Part shown: piece by piece, positions 1 through 9,091 of the stretch | Layout: every line of letters starts with the position of its first letter | How positions within the stretch are numbered: position 1 is the first letter of the stretch | Source: Shewanella sp. MBTL60-112-B2 | GTDB lineage: Bacteria > Pseudomonadota > Gammaproteobacteria > Enterobacterales > Shewanellaceae | Assembly (NCBI RefSeq): GCF_019655055.1 | Contig: NZ_BPFA01000007.1 | Span: 111,510 to 175,509, forward strand | DNA: 64,000 nt | Reading direction: 5' to 3' | Made by a program: the position numbers and the translations under genes | Notes under the pieces: model-generated | The model's database searches: none | Seen by the model: the letters and a program-made list of their open reading frames with translations, nothing else | What the model was told of the DNA's origin: nothing

Positions 1-56
1 TTTTACTACCAATACTGTCAGCCATTTGCTTGCTGCTAATTAGCTTTAACCTCTAG

Positions 57-761
57 CTAGTTAAAAGTCAGGTGGCCACCTAACCTAAATCGACTTCCGG
101 GATGCACTAAGCGTGCAAAACTCACTACACCTTGGCGTGACCAGGTGCGGCGAGTGATCTGTAAACATGGTTCAGCAGCGGCAATATCGAGTAGCGCAAG
201 CTGGGCTACATCGGCCATTTTGGCTTCGATGGTGTGCTTCGCCTCTGTGAGTGGCGCCACCATCGACAAATATTCATGGGGAGTTTGCTTGGTAAAGTCT
301 TGAGCTAAATACTCAGGCACCAGTTTAGGGTTAACAAAACGCTCCTCTAACTGCAGCGGCGTACCTTGCTCGCAATGCACTAATACCGACTGATACACTT
401 CACTGCCCTCCTCTAGCCCTAGCGCAATCGCAATCGCGCCCGTTGCTACAGTTTGTGTGAGCAACACTTGTTGCACGCTATAGCCATGACCGCGATCTTT
501 AATTTCGTCGGCAATATTACGAATAGCCATCATCGAAGATTGAGTTTTAAGGCCTGCAACGAAGGTTCCTAGGCCTTGGGAACGTTCTAACACGCCTAAT
601 TCAGTCAATTCTGTTACTGCGCGACGTGCCGTCATACGGCTACAGCCAAATAGCTCTGATAGCTGGTTTTCAGACGGCACGCGGCTGTCTTCCGCCCACT
701 CGCCAAACTCTATTTGCGTTAGAATGTATTGCTTAATCTGTTCAAATTTTGGCGTTGCCAT
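57..761 (-). CDS. hutC: HutC, GntR-family repressor of histidine utilisation
   Basis: 234-residue transcriptional repressor. Residues about 10-75 are a GntR winged helix-turn-helix (PSENQLSELFGCSRMTARR is the recognition region). Residues about 95-230 match the UTRA effector domain, which in characterised HutC proteins binds urocanate and releases DNA. The ATG at 761 follows AAAGGAT at suitable spacing. It diverges from hutI across 166 nt that hold a strong palindromic operator, so it probably represses both itself and hutI (inference). hutH and hutU are not in the window. Confidence 0.92.
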   Translation of the reverse strand: MATPKFEQIKQYILTQIEFGEWAEDSRVPSENQLSELFGCSRMTARRAVTELTELGVLERSQGLGTFVAGLKTQSSMMAIRNIADEIKDRGHGYSVQQVLLTQTVATGAIAIALGLEEGSEVYQSVLVHCEQGTPLQLEERFVNPKLVPEYLAQDFTKQTPHEYLSMVAPLTEAKHTIEAKMADVAQLALLDIAAAEPCLQITRRTWSRQGVVSFARLVHPGSRFRLGGHLTFN

Positions 762-829
762 TGGCCATCCTTTTGTTGCTATCTTTTGCTGCTTTATTGT
801 TTAACATGCTTAAAAACTCGGCTACAATC

Positions 830-861
830 CTAGCTTGTATATACAAGTAAATACAAGCTAG
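830..861. promoter_or_regulatory. Candidate HutC operator, nested palindromes
   Basis: CTTGTATATACAAG at 834-847 is a perfect 14-bp palindrome. It sits inside a wider inverted repeat with 11-nt arms CTAGCTTGTAT (830-840) and ATACAAGCTAG (851-861). It lies midway between the divergent hutC and hutI starts, where a GntR-family operator controlling both would be expected. Binding by HutC is inferred. Confidence 0.7.
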
Positions 862-927
862 CTCACAAATTATTTTTAGTGTTAGTATTCCTGTACTGCA
901 AAAAGCAACCAAAAAGAGAACTGCATC

Positions 928-2154
928 ATGTCGTGGGATCAAGTCTGGATAGATATCAACATCGCTACAATGTCGCCTAATATTTCAGAGCCTTATGGTG
1001 CAATTACCGATGCTGCACTCGCCGTTCAAGACGGTAAAATTGCCTGGGTCGGTAAGCGCAGCGACCTGCCAGAATTTGATGTATTCGCCACGCCAATCTA
1101 CAAAGGTAAAGGCGGCTGGATTACCCCAGGTCTTATCGATGCCCACACTCACTTAGTGTTTGCCGGTAATCGCGCCAATGAGTTCGAACTACGCCTTAAT
1201 GGCGCCAGTTATGAAGAGATCGCTCGCAGTGGCGGCGGCATCATTTCAACCGTTAACGCCTGCCGCGAAGCCGATGAAGCCGAGTTGTTTGAGCTAGGTC
1301 GTCAGCGCCTAAACGCACTGGCTAAAGAAGGTGTCACGACTGTAGAGATCAAGTCAGGTTATGGTTTAGATATCGAAACCGAATTAAAGATCCTCCGCGT
1401 TGCCCGCGAGCTAGGAAAGCACCACCATGTGGATGTGAAAACCACCTTCTTAGGCGCACACGCCATTCCGCCAGAATACCAACATGATAGTGACGCTTAC
1501 GTCGACTTAGTGATCAACGAGATGCTGCCAAAGGTTATTGAAGAGAACCTTGCCGATGCGGTAGATGTGTTTTGTGAAAACATCGCCTTTAATCTAGAGC
1601 AAACCGAGCGTGTGCTAACCGCTGCAAAAGCTGCTGGGCTACAAATCAAACTGCACGCCGAGCAGCTATCTAACATGGGCGGTTCAGCCCTCGCAGCCAA
1701 ACTCGGCGCCAAGTCAGTGGATCACATTGAATATCTAGATGAAGACGGCGTAAAAGCCCTGAGTGAGAGTGGCACCTGCGCCACTATACTTCCGGGCGCG
1801 TTTTACTTTTTGCGTGAAACTCAACACCCGCCAATCGATTTGCTGCGTAAATACAAGGTGCCAATGGTGGTCGCCAGCGACTACAACCCCGGCTCATCAC
1901 CGATATGTTCAAGTCTATTGATGCTTAATATGGCCTGCACTTTGCTGCGTTTAACCCCAGAAGAAGCGCTAGCAGGCATGACCCGCAATGCAGCTAAAGC
2001 CTTAGGTATTGAGGATCATGTCGGCGTGTTAGAGGTCGGCATGACCGCCGATTTTTGTATGTGGAATATCAGTACCCCAGCAGAGTTAGCGTACACCTAT
2101 GGTGTAGCCTCGTGTGTGGATGTTGTTAAGAATGGTCACTTAGTACATCAGTAG
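928..2154 (+). CDS. hutI: Imidazolonepropionase
   Basis: 408-residue amidohydrolase that hydrolyses 4-imidazolone-5-propanoate to N-formimidoyl-L-glutamate, the third step of histidine breakdown, in the cytoplasm. The metal-binding [12 protein letters not shown] (His73, His75) follows the N-terminal beta domain. Later motifs are [17 protein letters not shown] and SDYNPGSSP, all typical of HutI. Length is normal for the family. The ATG follows an AAGAGAA ribosome site. It diverges from hutC and is probably derepressed by urocanate through the operator at 830-861. Confidence 0.95.
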   Translation: MSWDQVWIDINIATMSPNISEPYGAITDAALAVQDGKIAWVGKRSDLPEFDVFATPIYKGKGGWITPGLIDAHTHLVFAGNRANEFELRLNGASYEEIARSGGGIISTVNACREADEAELFELGRQRLNALAKEGVTTVEIKSGYGLDIETELKILRVARELGKHHHVDVKTTFLGAHAIPPEYQHDSDAYVDLVINEMLPKVIEENLADAVDVFCENIAFNLEQTERVLTAAKAAGLQIKLHAEQLSNMGGSALAAKLGAKSVDHIEYLDEDGVKALSESGTCATILPGAFYFLRETQHPPIDLLRKYKVPMVVASDYNPGSSPICSSLLMLNMACTLLRLTPEEALAGMTRNAAKALGIEDHVGVLEVGMTADFCMWNISTPAELAYTYGVASCVDVVKNGHLVHQ

Positions 2155-2931
2155 ATGAGAATGCCTGAGCGATGAGGCATGTTCATCGTTTTAGGGTGCC
2201 ACCATTAGGCTATGGTGGCTTCTGCCTTTTTCGGCCTGCAGACTGCGGTGCTTCCAATATGGTTTATCAGTTGCTGTTAGCATCCGATGCAGCTAATTGC
2301 CTGCAGCAGGCGTATGTGCAGACGCTTCTTAGGCACGCTGCAGCTCTTTATAAGAGAAAGGGTCCATGTAAGCTCTACGATGGCATCCATGCCATCAAAG
2401 GCCTAAGCCGCATCTACACTGGGATAGAACTGCACAATCACTATCCATTGAGTTCTTAATAAAACTACCAAACTGACATTCATACCGTACGCACATGAAA
2501 CACCTATTCCCCATCGGAGTTGCCGAAGTGCGTTGGAATCAATCACTTGATGCCGACAGGGATGTCGGCGTAGCTTTCGCGGGGCAGGATGCCCCATCGG
2601 AAGCGTTAGTGATTTATCCATAAGCATGAGGAACAACAACTTCGTCGGGGCGGCTCGGACTCTTTATGAAAGAAATGGCCAAGAGAGGGAAGCTGTTGTC
2701 CCCCTTTTGCCCGAGTGTGAGCTGGAAGCTCACGACCTTTATCAAGCGCAGCTTGATTGCAACAGGTGGGCGAAGCCCATAAATTATTATCAAACGAAGT
2801 TTGATTGCATTAAGTCAGGCGTAGCCTGATAACAACAAGTTGTTAGACGAAGTCTAATCAAAAAACTCAACTATGTGGCACATAGTCAATCAATGTATAA
2901 TCGCCACACAAAGAAACTAACCCACTGATAA
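2155..2931. other. Hairpin-rich intergenic region between hutI and the lytic transglycosylase
   Basis: 777 nt without a convincing gene. It contains many short perfect inverted repeats: 2161-2180 (6 bp stem), 2198-2219 (8 bp), 2344-2356 (5 bp), 2379-2396 (7 bp), 2552-2569 (7 bp), 2573-2604 (compound stem enclosing GGGGCA-GGA-TGCCCC) and the cluster at 2717-2857. The short open frames crossing it have compositions set by the hairpins and no plausible ribosome sites. The region looks like accumulated small palindromic elements rather than a coding remnant. Confidence 0.7.
2717..2857. repeat. Seven consecutive mini-hairpins, mostly with three-base loops
   Basis: In order: 2717-2733 (7 bp, loop GGA), 2741-2757 (7 bp, GCA), 2767-2779 (5 bp, GAA), 2789-2805 (7 bp, GAA), 2815-2829 (6 bp, GTA), 2830-2845 (7 bp, loop AA) and 2843-2857 (6 bp, GAA, sharing bases with the previous one). 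Five have the form C-GNA-G at the loop, known to give very stable DNA mini-hairpins. Stem sequences differ, so this is not a simple tandem repeat. Confidence 0.85.
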
Positions 2932-3981
2932 ATGTCTAAATACTTATCCAAACTACTCATTGCGATCTGCAGCGTAACCGCTATCAACATAGCGAATATC
3001 GCTAGCGCTAACAGTAGCGAATTAGACTTAAGCGATTACGATGCCGATGTCGCGGCATTGCTACAGGAATATCAGGGGCAAGACTCTTACTCGCGACCTA
3101 TCGTGCCATCGGTTCTGGTTTATAAAGAAACCGAGCAAGCCTCTACCTACGTCGACTTTAAACGTGGCTTAATATTGGTCGAAACCCGCACTAAAGCGCA
3201 GCTAAAAGAGGCTGTTATACAAGTATTATTGACTCAAATAGACCCTACGGTTATTGACGCGCAAACCGCAGAGGACTTTGGTTTAATCAGCAAAAAGAAG
3301 AAGCCATTCTTTTGGGGGCAAGTGCTCGATAAAGACGGTAAAGCCATTGAGTTTGAATGGCGCGCATCCCGCTACGCCGATGACTTAGTCAACAAGAGCA
3401 AACGAGTGAACTCGCGCTTTCAAGTGGCAATTCAGATGGTGAAAGAGCACACCACGATTGCCGGTAATAAGTATATTAACTACGCTCGTAGTGCTAGCCG
3501 TAAGCACGGTATTAGCACTGATTTAATCATGGCGATTATCGAGACTGAAAGCTCGTTCAACCCGCTGGCGCGCTCACGTTCCAACGCTCTAGGCTTGATG
3601 CAGATTAAGGCCAACACTGCAGGGCGTGATTATTTCAGCTTAATCCAAGGCTATAAACATACGCCGTCATCGGCTTACCTGTATGATCCTGCCAAGAATA
3701 TTGAGGTGGGCACTGGCTATCTAAAAATTCTTTCAAGCCGCTACCTTAAAGGGATCACCCACCCTAAGAAACGCGAGTATGCGGTGATCTCTAGCTATAA
3801 CGGCGGCGCGGGTAACCTATGGAAGAGCTTAGACTCACGTGGTAATCGCACTAAGGCTTTAGCGCGCATTAATAAGATGACCGTCAGCGAGTTCTATTGG
3901 TTTTTAACTCATCGTCACAACCGAGAAGAAACTCGTAACTACTTGAAGAAGGTCAACAGCAGGCAGAAGAAATATCTGTAA
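2932..3981 (+). CDS. MltC-like lytic murein transglycosylase
   Basis: 349-residue periplasmic enzyme predicted to cleave peptidoglycan glycan strands with 1,6-anhydro product formation. The N-terminal half matches the domain found ahead of the SLT domain in MltC. The SLT domain begins near residue 180, with catalytic Glu206 in ETESSFNP, followed by GLMQI and SSYNGGAGN motifs. An N-terminal signal sequence is present, but I see no lipobox cysteine, whereas E. coli MltC is a lipoprotein. It may therefore be a soluble paralogue. The ribosome site before the ATG is weak. Confidence 0.88.
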   Translation: MSKYLSKLLIAICSVTAINIANIASANSSELDLSDYDADVAALLQEYQGQDSYSRPIVPSVLVYKETEQASTYVDFKRGLILVETRTKAQLKEAVIQVLLTQIDPTVIDAQTAEDFGLISKKKKPFFWGQVLDKDGKAIEFEWRASRYADDLVNKSKRVNSRFQVAIQMVKEHTTIAGNKYINYARSASRKHGISTDLIMAIIETESSFNPLARSRSNALGLMQIKANTAGRDYFSLIQGYKHTPSSAYLYDPAKNIEVGTGYLKILSSRYLKGITHPKKREYAVISSYNGGAGNLWKSLDSRGNRTKALARINKMTVSEFYWFLTHRHNREETRNYLKKVNSRQKKYL

Positions 3982-3999
3982 CTGGGCCTAAATAACGTA

Positions 4000-4025
4000 A
4001 AACGATAGCCAATGGGCTATCGTTT
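4000..4025. terminator. Bidirectional terminator hairpin
   Basis: AAACGATAGCC, loop AATG, GGCTATCGTTT: an 11-bp perfect stem between the convergent MltC-like and esterase-like genes. The A- and T-ended stem could serve both strands. Confidence 0.75.
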
Positions 4026-4047
4026 GGGTTTACAAAAAACTAATCCA

Positions 4048-5247
4048 TTAAAGCTTGCTCTGCTGTTTATACTTGGCCAACTTATTAGTGTATTTATTTT
4101 GATAGAAAGGATGATCGGTAATATCCAGCGCTAAGGCCTGATACTTTATCGCCAGCTCTATTTCTCCCTGCTTGGCATAAGCGTCAGCAAGCGAGTCGTA
4201 AGCAATATACGCTTGTGGGTCGTCACTAATCGCAATCTTGTACACCACGACAGCCTTACTAGGCTCTGTTTCAAGGTAAGAATCACCCAACTTAAGCAAT
4301 GAGCTAGTCGCGGGCACTTTAAAGCCATACTTTTGCTCAGATAAATATTGATAATGCTCGACAATAGCTTGTGGACCTTGCTTAGAAATCTCTGAATCTG
4401 CCGCCAGCACTTGATGGTAATCATCGAACAGGGCTTCAATGCCATAGGCTGCAGCCAGCACAGGTTGAGTCATATAATAACTGCCATTAAAACGCTTAAT
4501 GCGGTAGTCCAAAGTCTCATTGACGTTGGCTTTTAGTATGGCTTCCATCTGGGCAAACGACGCGAGCTGTCTCTTCTCAAAGCCGCTGTCGCTAGTGCTC
4601 ATAAACAAGTATCGCGGCTTGCCTTGCATAGCTGCAAGCTTTTTAGGTGCATCTTTAATCACATAGGCAAAGTCTTTGCTTAACACTGGGCTTGCCACAA
4701 AATAGGCGTTAAACAGACTCGGACGATTAATCAAAGCATACAGCCCAAGCCCAGCATTACCTGTAAAGCCGTTTAAAATCCGAAAGCCATTAGTGCGGTA
4801 TTGTTTGTCGATAGCAGGTAGTAGATCTTGCTCAAAATAGTCGAGTAGCTTTTGATTGCCCTGCTCTTCTATTGCCGCTGTTTTTAGCTCACCTAATCCT
4901 TGGTGCCCATCTGGCGCTGTGACAATAATGGTTTCTAGCCAAGGCCAATCACCGTTATGGCTCATCCAGTCATGCATGCCCGCAAGTAAAGCTTGGCTTC
5001 TTGGGTGAAAATCAAATAACACCACATATTGCTTATTTGGCTTGTTGCCATAGCTGGCAGGTAACGTCACCTTAAACTCTGCAGGCTCTATCAAGTCAGA
5101 GGTGATGGTTAATGACTCTAGCGTTAATCCCATAACATTAGCTTTAGTCGCCGTATTAGCATCCGCCTTTTTTGCGCTTGCATAACTGCTGATTGAGCCT
5201 AAACTCAAACTTAAAGCCAAGCAAACCAGCACCAATATTCTTATCAT
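4048..5247 (-). CDS. Esterase-fold protein with C-terminal TPR, possibly catalytically dead
   Basis: 399 residues with a signal peptide (cleavage near SSYASA). Residues about 40-270 resemble the esterase D/Fes-type alpha/beta hydrolase family: the stretch around RILNG and RPSLFNAYFVASP matches the usual nucleophile-elbow region. However, the expected G-x-S-x-G reads G-F-T-G-N (residues 160-164), so the serine is replaced by Thr162. The C-terminal 80 residues look like two TPR units. It is probably a periplasmic protein; activity is doubtful and the substrate unknown. Confidence 0.75.
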   Translation of the reverse strand: MIRILVLVCLALSLSLGSISSYASAKKADANTATKANVMGLTLESLTITSDLIEPAEFKVTLPASYGNKPNKQYVVLFDFHPRSQALLAGMHDWMSHNGDWPWLETIIVTAPDGHQGLGELKTAAIEEQGNQKLLDYFEQDLLPAIDKQYRTNGFRILNGFTGNAGLGLYALINRPSLFNAYFVASPVLSKDFAYVIKDAPKKLAAMQGKPRYLFMSTSDSGFEKRQLASFAQMEAILKANVNETLDYRIKRFNGSYYMTQPVLAAAYGIEALFDDYHQVLAADSEISKQGPQAIVEHYQYLSEQKYGFKVPATSSLLKLGDSYLETEPSKAVVVYKIAISDDPQAYIAYDSLADAYAKQGEIELAIKYQALALDITDHPFYQNKYTNKLAKYKQQSKL

Positions 5248-5643
5248 CAGTCTCTCCCTGAACGTTATCCTGTTAACCCTTTAGCCAATTCATTAATCCC
5301 TGATACTGGCATCTATTTTAGTTAAGCAAGTGATGAACTTAACAGCTGAGCAAAAATACAACAACGTTAAAATCAGTCAATAACCTTCAGCAAATAACGA
5401 CAAGGCTGACATGGCGTTAATTAATAACTATCGGTAACTCTGACTCAGCCATTAATATCGAGGGCAATGCGCAACAAAACGAATAAAACTGAAAATTTAG
5501 TACAAACCTAGGCGTGATTACACTAGCCAAAGCGTGTAATTCAGCTTAGGATCTGAGCAATAACAGATCTCGACTATTAGAATAACCAATCAAGTTGAAT
5601 CAGTGTGATTGGTACAATGTACATTGCGGAGTGAGCAAATATT
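5248..5643. other. Intergenic region upstream of mtnC
   Basis: 396 nt between divergent genes, AT-rich. The only clear symmetry is GTACA-A-TGTAC at 5612-5622, close upstream of the mtnC ribosome site (GGAG near 5628). I see no riboswitch-like or gene-like content. Confidence 0.5.
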
Positions 5644-6324
5644 ATGGGTATCAGAGCCATTGTTGTAGATACAGCCGGTACGACTACCGACCTTAACTTT
5701 ATTGAGGATGTACTTTTTCCTTACTCAGCTAAGGAATTAGCCGCTTTTCTTGAAGCAAACCAACACAATGTACTTGTAGATAACTGTATTTGTGATGTGC
5801 AAGATATAGCCCTCGAGCCTGATGCGAGTCTTGCTCGTGTCACTGAAATTTTACTGCAGTGGATTGAAGAAGATCGTAAAGCCACGCCATTAAAAACCAT
5901 TCAAGGTTTGATCTGGAAACAGGGCTATGCCAATGGCGAGTTTACCGGGCATATCTTCCCTGACTTTATCGAAGCTCTCGATGGCTACAAGCAACAAGGC
6001 CTACGCGTTTATAGCTTCTCTTCAGGTTCTGTTGAGGCGCAAAAACTGTTGTTTAGCCACAGCGATGCAGGCGATCTAAACGATAAGTTTAATGGCCACT
6101 TCGACACTCGCACTGGTAACAAGCGTTTCAAACAGGCTTACAGCAATATCGTCAATACCATCAGCCTAAGCCCGAAGCAGATCCTATTTGTTTCTGATGT
6201 GCTAGAAGAGCTAAAAGCGGCCAACGAAGCAGGATTACATGTGGTACAGATGGTTCGCGATGACAATCAGCGCACCGGCGATTTTAAAACCATTACTAGC
6301 TTTGACGAGCTAAAGATCGATTAA
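5644..6324 (+). CDS. mtnC: Enolase-phosphatase E1 (acireductone synthase)
   Basis: 226-residue HAD-family enzyme of the methionine salvage pathway. It enolises and dephosphorylates 2,3-diketo-5-methylthiopentyl-1-phosphate to acireductone. Motif I is DTAGTTT (Asp9), motif II lies at [11 protein letters not shown], and the acidic motif is [13 protein letters not shown]. The second acidic position of motif I (usually DIEGT) is alanine here; from memory other Shewanella MtnC proteins share this. No other mtn gene is adjacent. The ATG follows GGAG at a rather long spacing. Confidence 0.9.
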   Translation: MGIRAIVVDTAGTTTDLNFIEDVLFPYSAKELAAFLEANQHNVLVDNCICDVQDIALEPDASLARVTEILLQWIEEDRKATPLKTIQGLIWKQGYANGEFTGHIFPDFIEALDGYKQQGLRVYSFSSGSVEAQKLLFSHSDAGDLNDKFNGHFDTRTGNKRFKQAYSNIVNTISLSPKQILFVSDVLEELKAANEAGLHVVQMVRDDNQRTGDFKTITSFDELKID

Positions 6325-6337
6325 GCTAATGCTAATT

Positions 6338-6366
6338 AACAAAAGGGCCTTAAAGACCCTTTTGTT
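6338..6366. terminator. Bidirectional terminator hairpin
   Basis: AACAAAAGGG (6338-6347) pairs with CCCTTTTGTT (6357-6366) across a 9-nt loop. It lies between the convergent mtnC and the frameshifted membrane protein gene, with A- and T-rich stem ends usable in both directions. Confidence 0.75.
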
Positions 6367-6376
6367 ACTTTTGCTG

Positions 6377-7329
6377 TCAACTGTCGCTTGGAAAAGCGGG
6401 CGAAATACACTTTTTAACCTCAAAACGAAAACCATCGTTCAGCGTCTTATCGCGATATATTTCGATCAGTTCATAGTCGTTTAATTCAACCACTCTTGAA
6501 TCGGGATCCTTCTGGCAGCGAGACTTACTGTCAGCTTCAAACTCAAATGCAAAAAGCGCAATCATCTGCCGCACAAATGCTTGGTACTCATAGCGCGTTT
6601 GCAAATACTCATCTGTCATCCCCTTTAGCTCTGCATCCTCGGCGCTTATAGTGGTCGCCGTCGGTACCAAGCCAGCAGTGATATCGCTAGTGATAGTTTG
6701 TTGTGACTGTTCGGCTCCAAGCTCTGGCAATACATATAAAACAAGGTGAGCGAACAAGCCGGTTGCCAACATTAAACGCAATAGCCAAGTGAGTTTTTGA
6801 AAATGAACATTTTGGGTCAACTTAGGCAGTTTAATGCCTAAGGCGCGAGCATTAAAGCAAGTATTAAATAGAAAGGCACCAGCAACTGCGCGGCGAGAAT
6901 AACCAGGGCGGTGATAAACACAAACCACACTGGGATATACAGTAAAATCGCCAAATTATGAGTATAGGCAACATTCGTGGCAGACACTCCAATCACATCA
7001 TTGACGACCCCAGCAGCCCAACTCAACGCAAAGTTAGCCACTAAGGCATAAAACAGCAACAGCACAGCTTTACCAACTAAGCTATGCCAAATTCGCTCAA
7101 AAATAGGTAACAGCTCTATCGTTAACGCCAACACAGTTAACACTACAACCCAACTAAATGAGTCCGCAAAAATTGCAATCAATCCCGCTAACACATATAG
7201 GTATTGCGCAAAAGTCAGTACTGTCAGCTTTTGCCCTAAGCCTGAAATTCGCTTTTGGTAGAAGCCCTTAACCGAAGATAATATGACTTGCAAAGCTGCG
7301 GGCATTGTTATTATTTTTGTTGCCGTCAT
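6377..7329 (-). pseudogene. Membrane protein gene of unknown function split by a one-base frameshift
   Basis: Two overlapping frames together look like one inner-membrane protein of about 316 residues. The first frame (ATG at 7329, 163 residues, about four membrane segments) stops right after FYLILALMLAP at 6838. The next frame continues with GIKLPKLTQNVHFQ, a further membrane helix and a soluble tail ending at 6377, and has no start or ribosome site of its own at the junction. Restoring one C in the CGCGCCTTAGG region would give an unbroken LMLAPLGIKL. Loss by mutation, a sequencing error or programmed frameshifting are all possible. I do not recognise the family. Confidence 0.65.
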
Positions 7330-7455
7330 AAAAAACTGGCCTCACTCATTATTAATCGCACAAGAAGCGACCACCATAAACGTTTACTAACAATTTACCA
7401 ACATTTACGATTGCAATAAGTAAAAACGCTTAGTATCTGCCAACTTTCAAGTGCA

Positions 7456-8196
7456 TTATTTTGCTAAATAGCGGCTTTTTAACCTCTCCCAGTTATCACT
7501 TTGGCGAGCATATTCTTGTTCGCACATGGCTGCTCTATCTTCTTTCTGTGCAGAAGTGGATAACAGCGCTGCATATTTGTCAGGATCGCTGCCATAAATT
7601 AAGCACACAGTTGCGTGGTAACGCTGGGCATCTAGACTATGTTCATCACTAAAGTCACCTTCAACCAACTCATCAATATCTTCATCTTCAAGGGCAAACA
7701 GGTCCGCTGCACTTAAGGCGATTTCGGCGCCATCTTTAAATGCGTGGATCAATAACAGCGTAGCCAAGGTATCAACCGCATCTTCTTCCCGACCTAGCAC
7801 GATAACTTGGTTAGCATAGATATAAGCATGACCATACTCATGACCTAGGGTATGTAATAACGCATCTTGGGTCGCTTGCTTTGGAGTCACCCCAGTTTGT
7901 TGATACTCATCCTTGGTAAAACGGTTAAGTACCTCAGTAACAAAGTGATATGGGATTTGAATTTGCATCAGCTCAGGGTCAAACAAGGGACCGTCTTGTG
8001 CGCCATAAACAAGGGTTAATTTATGCTGCATAGGCAGAGCCAGATACACTTGCTGCAACTGTGGCTCAATGGCTTTAATTAATCGATATGCCCGCAGCTC
8101 TTGGCGAGTTTCAGCCGTAATAAACTGGCTGACCACCGCTGCCGGGCTCTGGCAGCTAAAGCTGAGCAATAGCGCCATTGCTAACCATTTAGTCAT
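7456..8196 (-). CDS. Putative secreted metallopeptidase (DUF4344-like)
   Basis: 246 residues with an N-terminal signal sequence. A zinc-peptidase HExxH motif, HEYGH, occurs at residues 119-123, followed about 15 residues later by REEDAVD, which could give the third ligand. This arrangement matches the DUF4344 putative metallopeptidases. Substrate and role are unknown. It is transcribed away from the thioesterase at 8337 and is separated from the frameshifted gene by 126 nt. Confidence 0.75.
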   Translation of the reverse strand: MTKWLAMALLLSFSCQSPAAVVSQFITAETRQELRAYRLIKAIEPQLQQVYLALPMQHKLTLVYGAQDGPLFDPELMQIQIPYHFVTEVLNRFTKDEYQQTGVTPKQATQDALLHTLGHEYGHAYIYANQVIVLGREEDAVDTLATLLLIHAFKDGAEIALSAADLFALEDEDIDELVEGDFSDEHSLDAQRYHATVCLIYGSDPDKYAALLSTSAQKEDRAAMCEQEYARQSDNWERLKSRYLAK

Positions 8197-8336
8197 TGTG
8201 TTTATGTCCCCGCTTCATACTAATGGGTGTTATTCCTTGCCTTGTTGCCTGATAAACATGCTGTTATGCTGAGCAAAAGTTAAACACTCGTTTAAATACA
8301 TACTTAAGCAACCAAAATCATCAACTAGGGATCATT

Positions 8337-8765
8337 ATGGACAAGTTTCTCGAGCAATTCCCAATTAACACACAAATAACCGTGGCCTGGGGCGAGATGG
8401 ATGCCCTGCAGCACGTCAACAATGTGGTTTATTTCCGCTATTTCGAAACTGCCCGTATCGACTTTTTTAATCAGATTAACTTACTCGACGAGCTACAAAC
8501 TACATCTATTGGCCCGGTGATCAGCGAAAACCAAGCGCGCTATAAGCGCCCAGTGACCTTTCCCGACACCTTAACGGTTGGCGTCAGTATCAGTGACATT
8601 AAAGATGACCGGTTCATGATGCACTACAGTGTTTACAGTCAAGCTCAGCAAGCCGTTACCACCCTTGGCACGTCGCAAGTGGTGATGTTTAACTTTAAAA
8701 CCGGCCAAAAAGCTAAGCTAACACCAGCACTGGTTGATGCGTTAAAGACTTACCAACACGCATAA
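8337..8765 (+). CDS. Hotdog-fold acyl-CoA thioesterase (4HBT/YbgC type)
   Basis: 142 residues. The N-terminal segment EMDALQHVNNVVYFRYFE carries the Asp22 and His26 typical of the 4-hydroxybenzoyl-CoA thioesterase class. It is predicted to hydrolyse acyl-CoA in the cytoplasm; chain-length preference cannot be told. A small acetyltransferase gene follows 40 nt later on the same strand, and a second 4HBT gene lies at 9092-9496 on the other strand. Confidence 0.85.
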   Translation: MDKFLEQFPINTQITVAWGEMDALQHVNNVVYFRYFETARIDFFNQINLLDELQTTSIGPVISENQARYKRPVTFPDTLTVGVSISDIKDDRFMMHYSVYSQAQQAVTTLGTSQVVMFNFKTGQKAKLTPALVDALKTYQHA

Positions 8766-8805
8766 ATCACAATAACTAAAGGGAATAACAGCGAGGAGTA
8801 AACCA

Positions 8806-9054
8806 ATGAGCGAAGTGATTCATTTAAGTGATGAAGGCCGTTTCGTGATTAACCAGGGTGAGGCTCAGGCTGTATTAGCCTATGAGCTTTATGATACTAG
8901 CTGTAACTTTAACAACACCTATGCCCCCCCACAACTACGGGGCAAAGGCTTAGCCGAAAAGTTGGTGCGTCATGGGCTAAAGTGGGCCAAAACAGAGGGC
9001 TTTGAAATTGAAGCGAGCTGCTGGTATGTGCAGAAGTTTTTAAGCAACACCTAA
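8806..9054 (+). CDS. Small GNAT-like N-acetyltransferase (YjdJ/NATD1 type)
   Basis: 82 residues, matching the compact single-domain acetyltransferases of the YjdJ/NATD1 group. The acetyl-CoA pyrophosphate loop is PPQLRGKGLAEKLV, and the C-terminal strand is ASCWYVQKFL. It is slightly shorter than usual. A good GAGGAG ribosome site precedes the ATG. The substrate is unknown. Confidence 0.8.
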   Translation: MSEVIHLSDEGRFVINQGEAQAVLAYELYDTSCNFNNTYAPPQLRGKGLAEKLVRHGLKWAKTEGFEIEASCWYVQKFLSNT

Positions 9055-9091
9055 CAGCTCATGCGATAGCATATTGGTTATTCGCCAGTAG

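Noticed and set aside
742..942. 66-codon minus-strand frame over the hutC-hutI spacer
   Set aside because: It overlaps the operator and both gene starts and has no ribosome site or recognisable product.
2172..2829. Three short open frames in the hutI-transglycosylase spacer
   Set aside because: They cross many palindromes, have no ribosome sites or family likeness, and their residues follow from the hairpin sequences.
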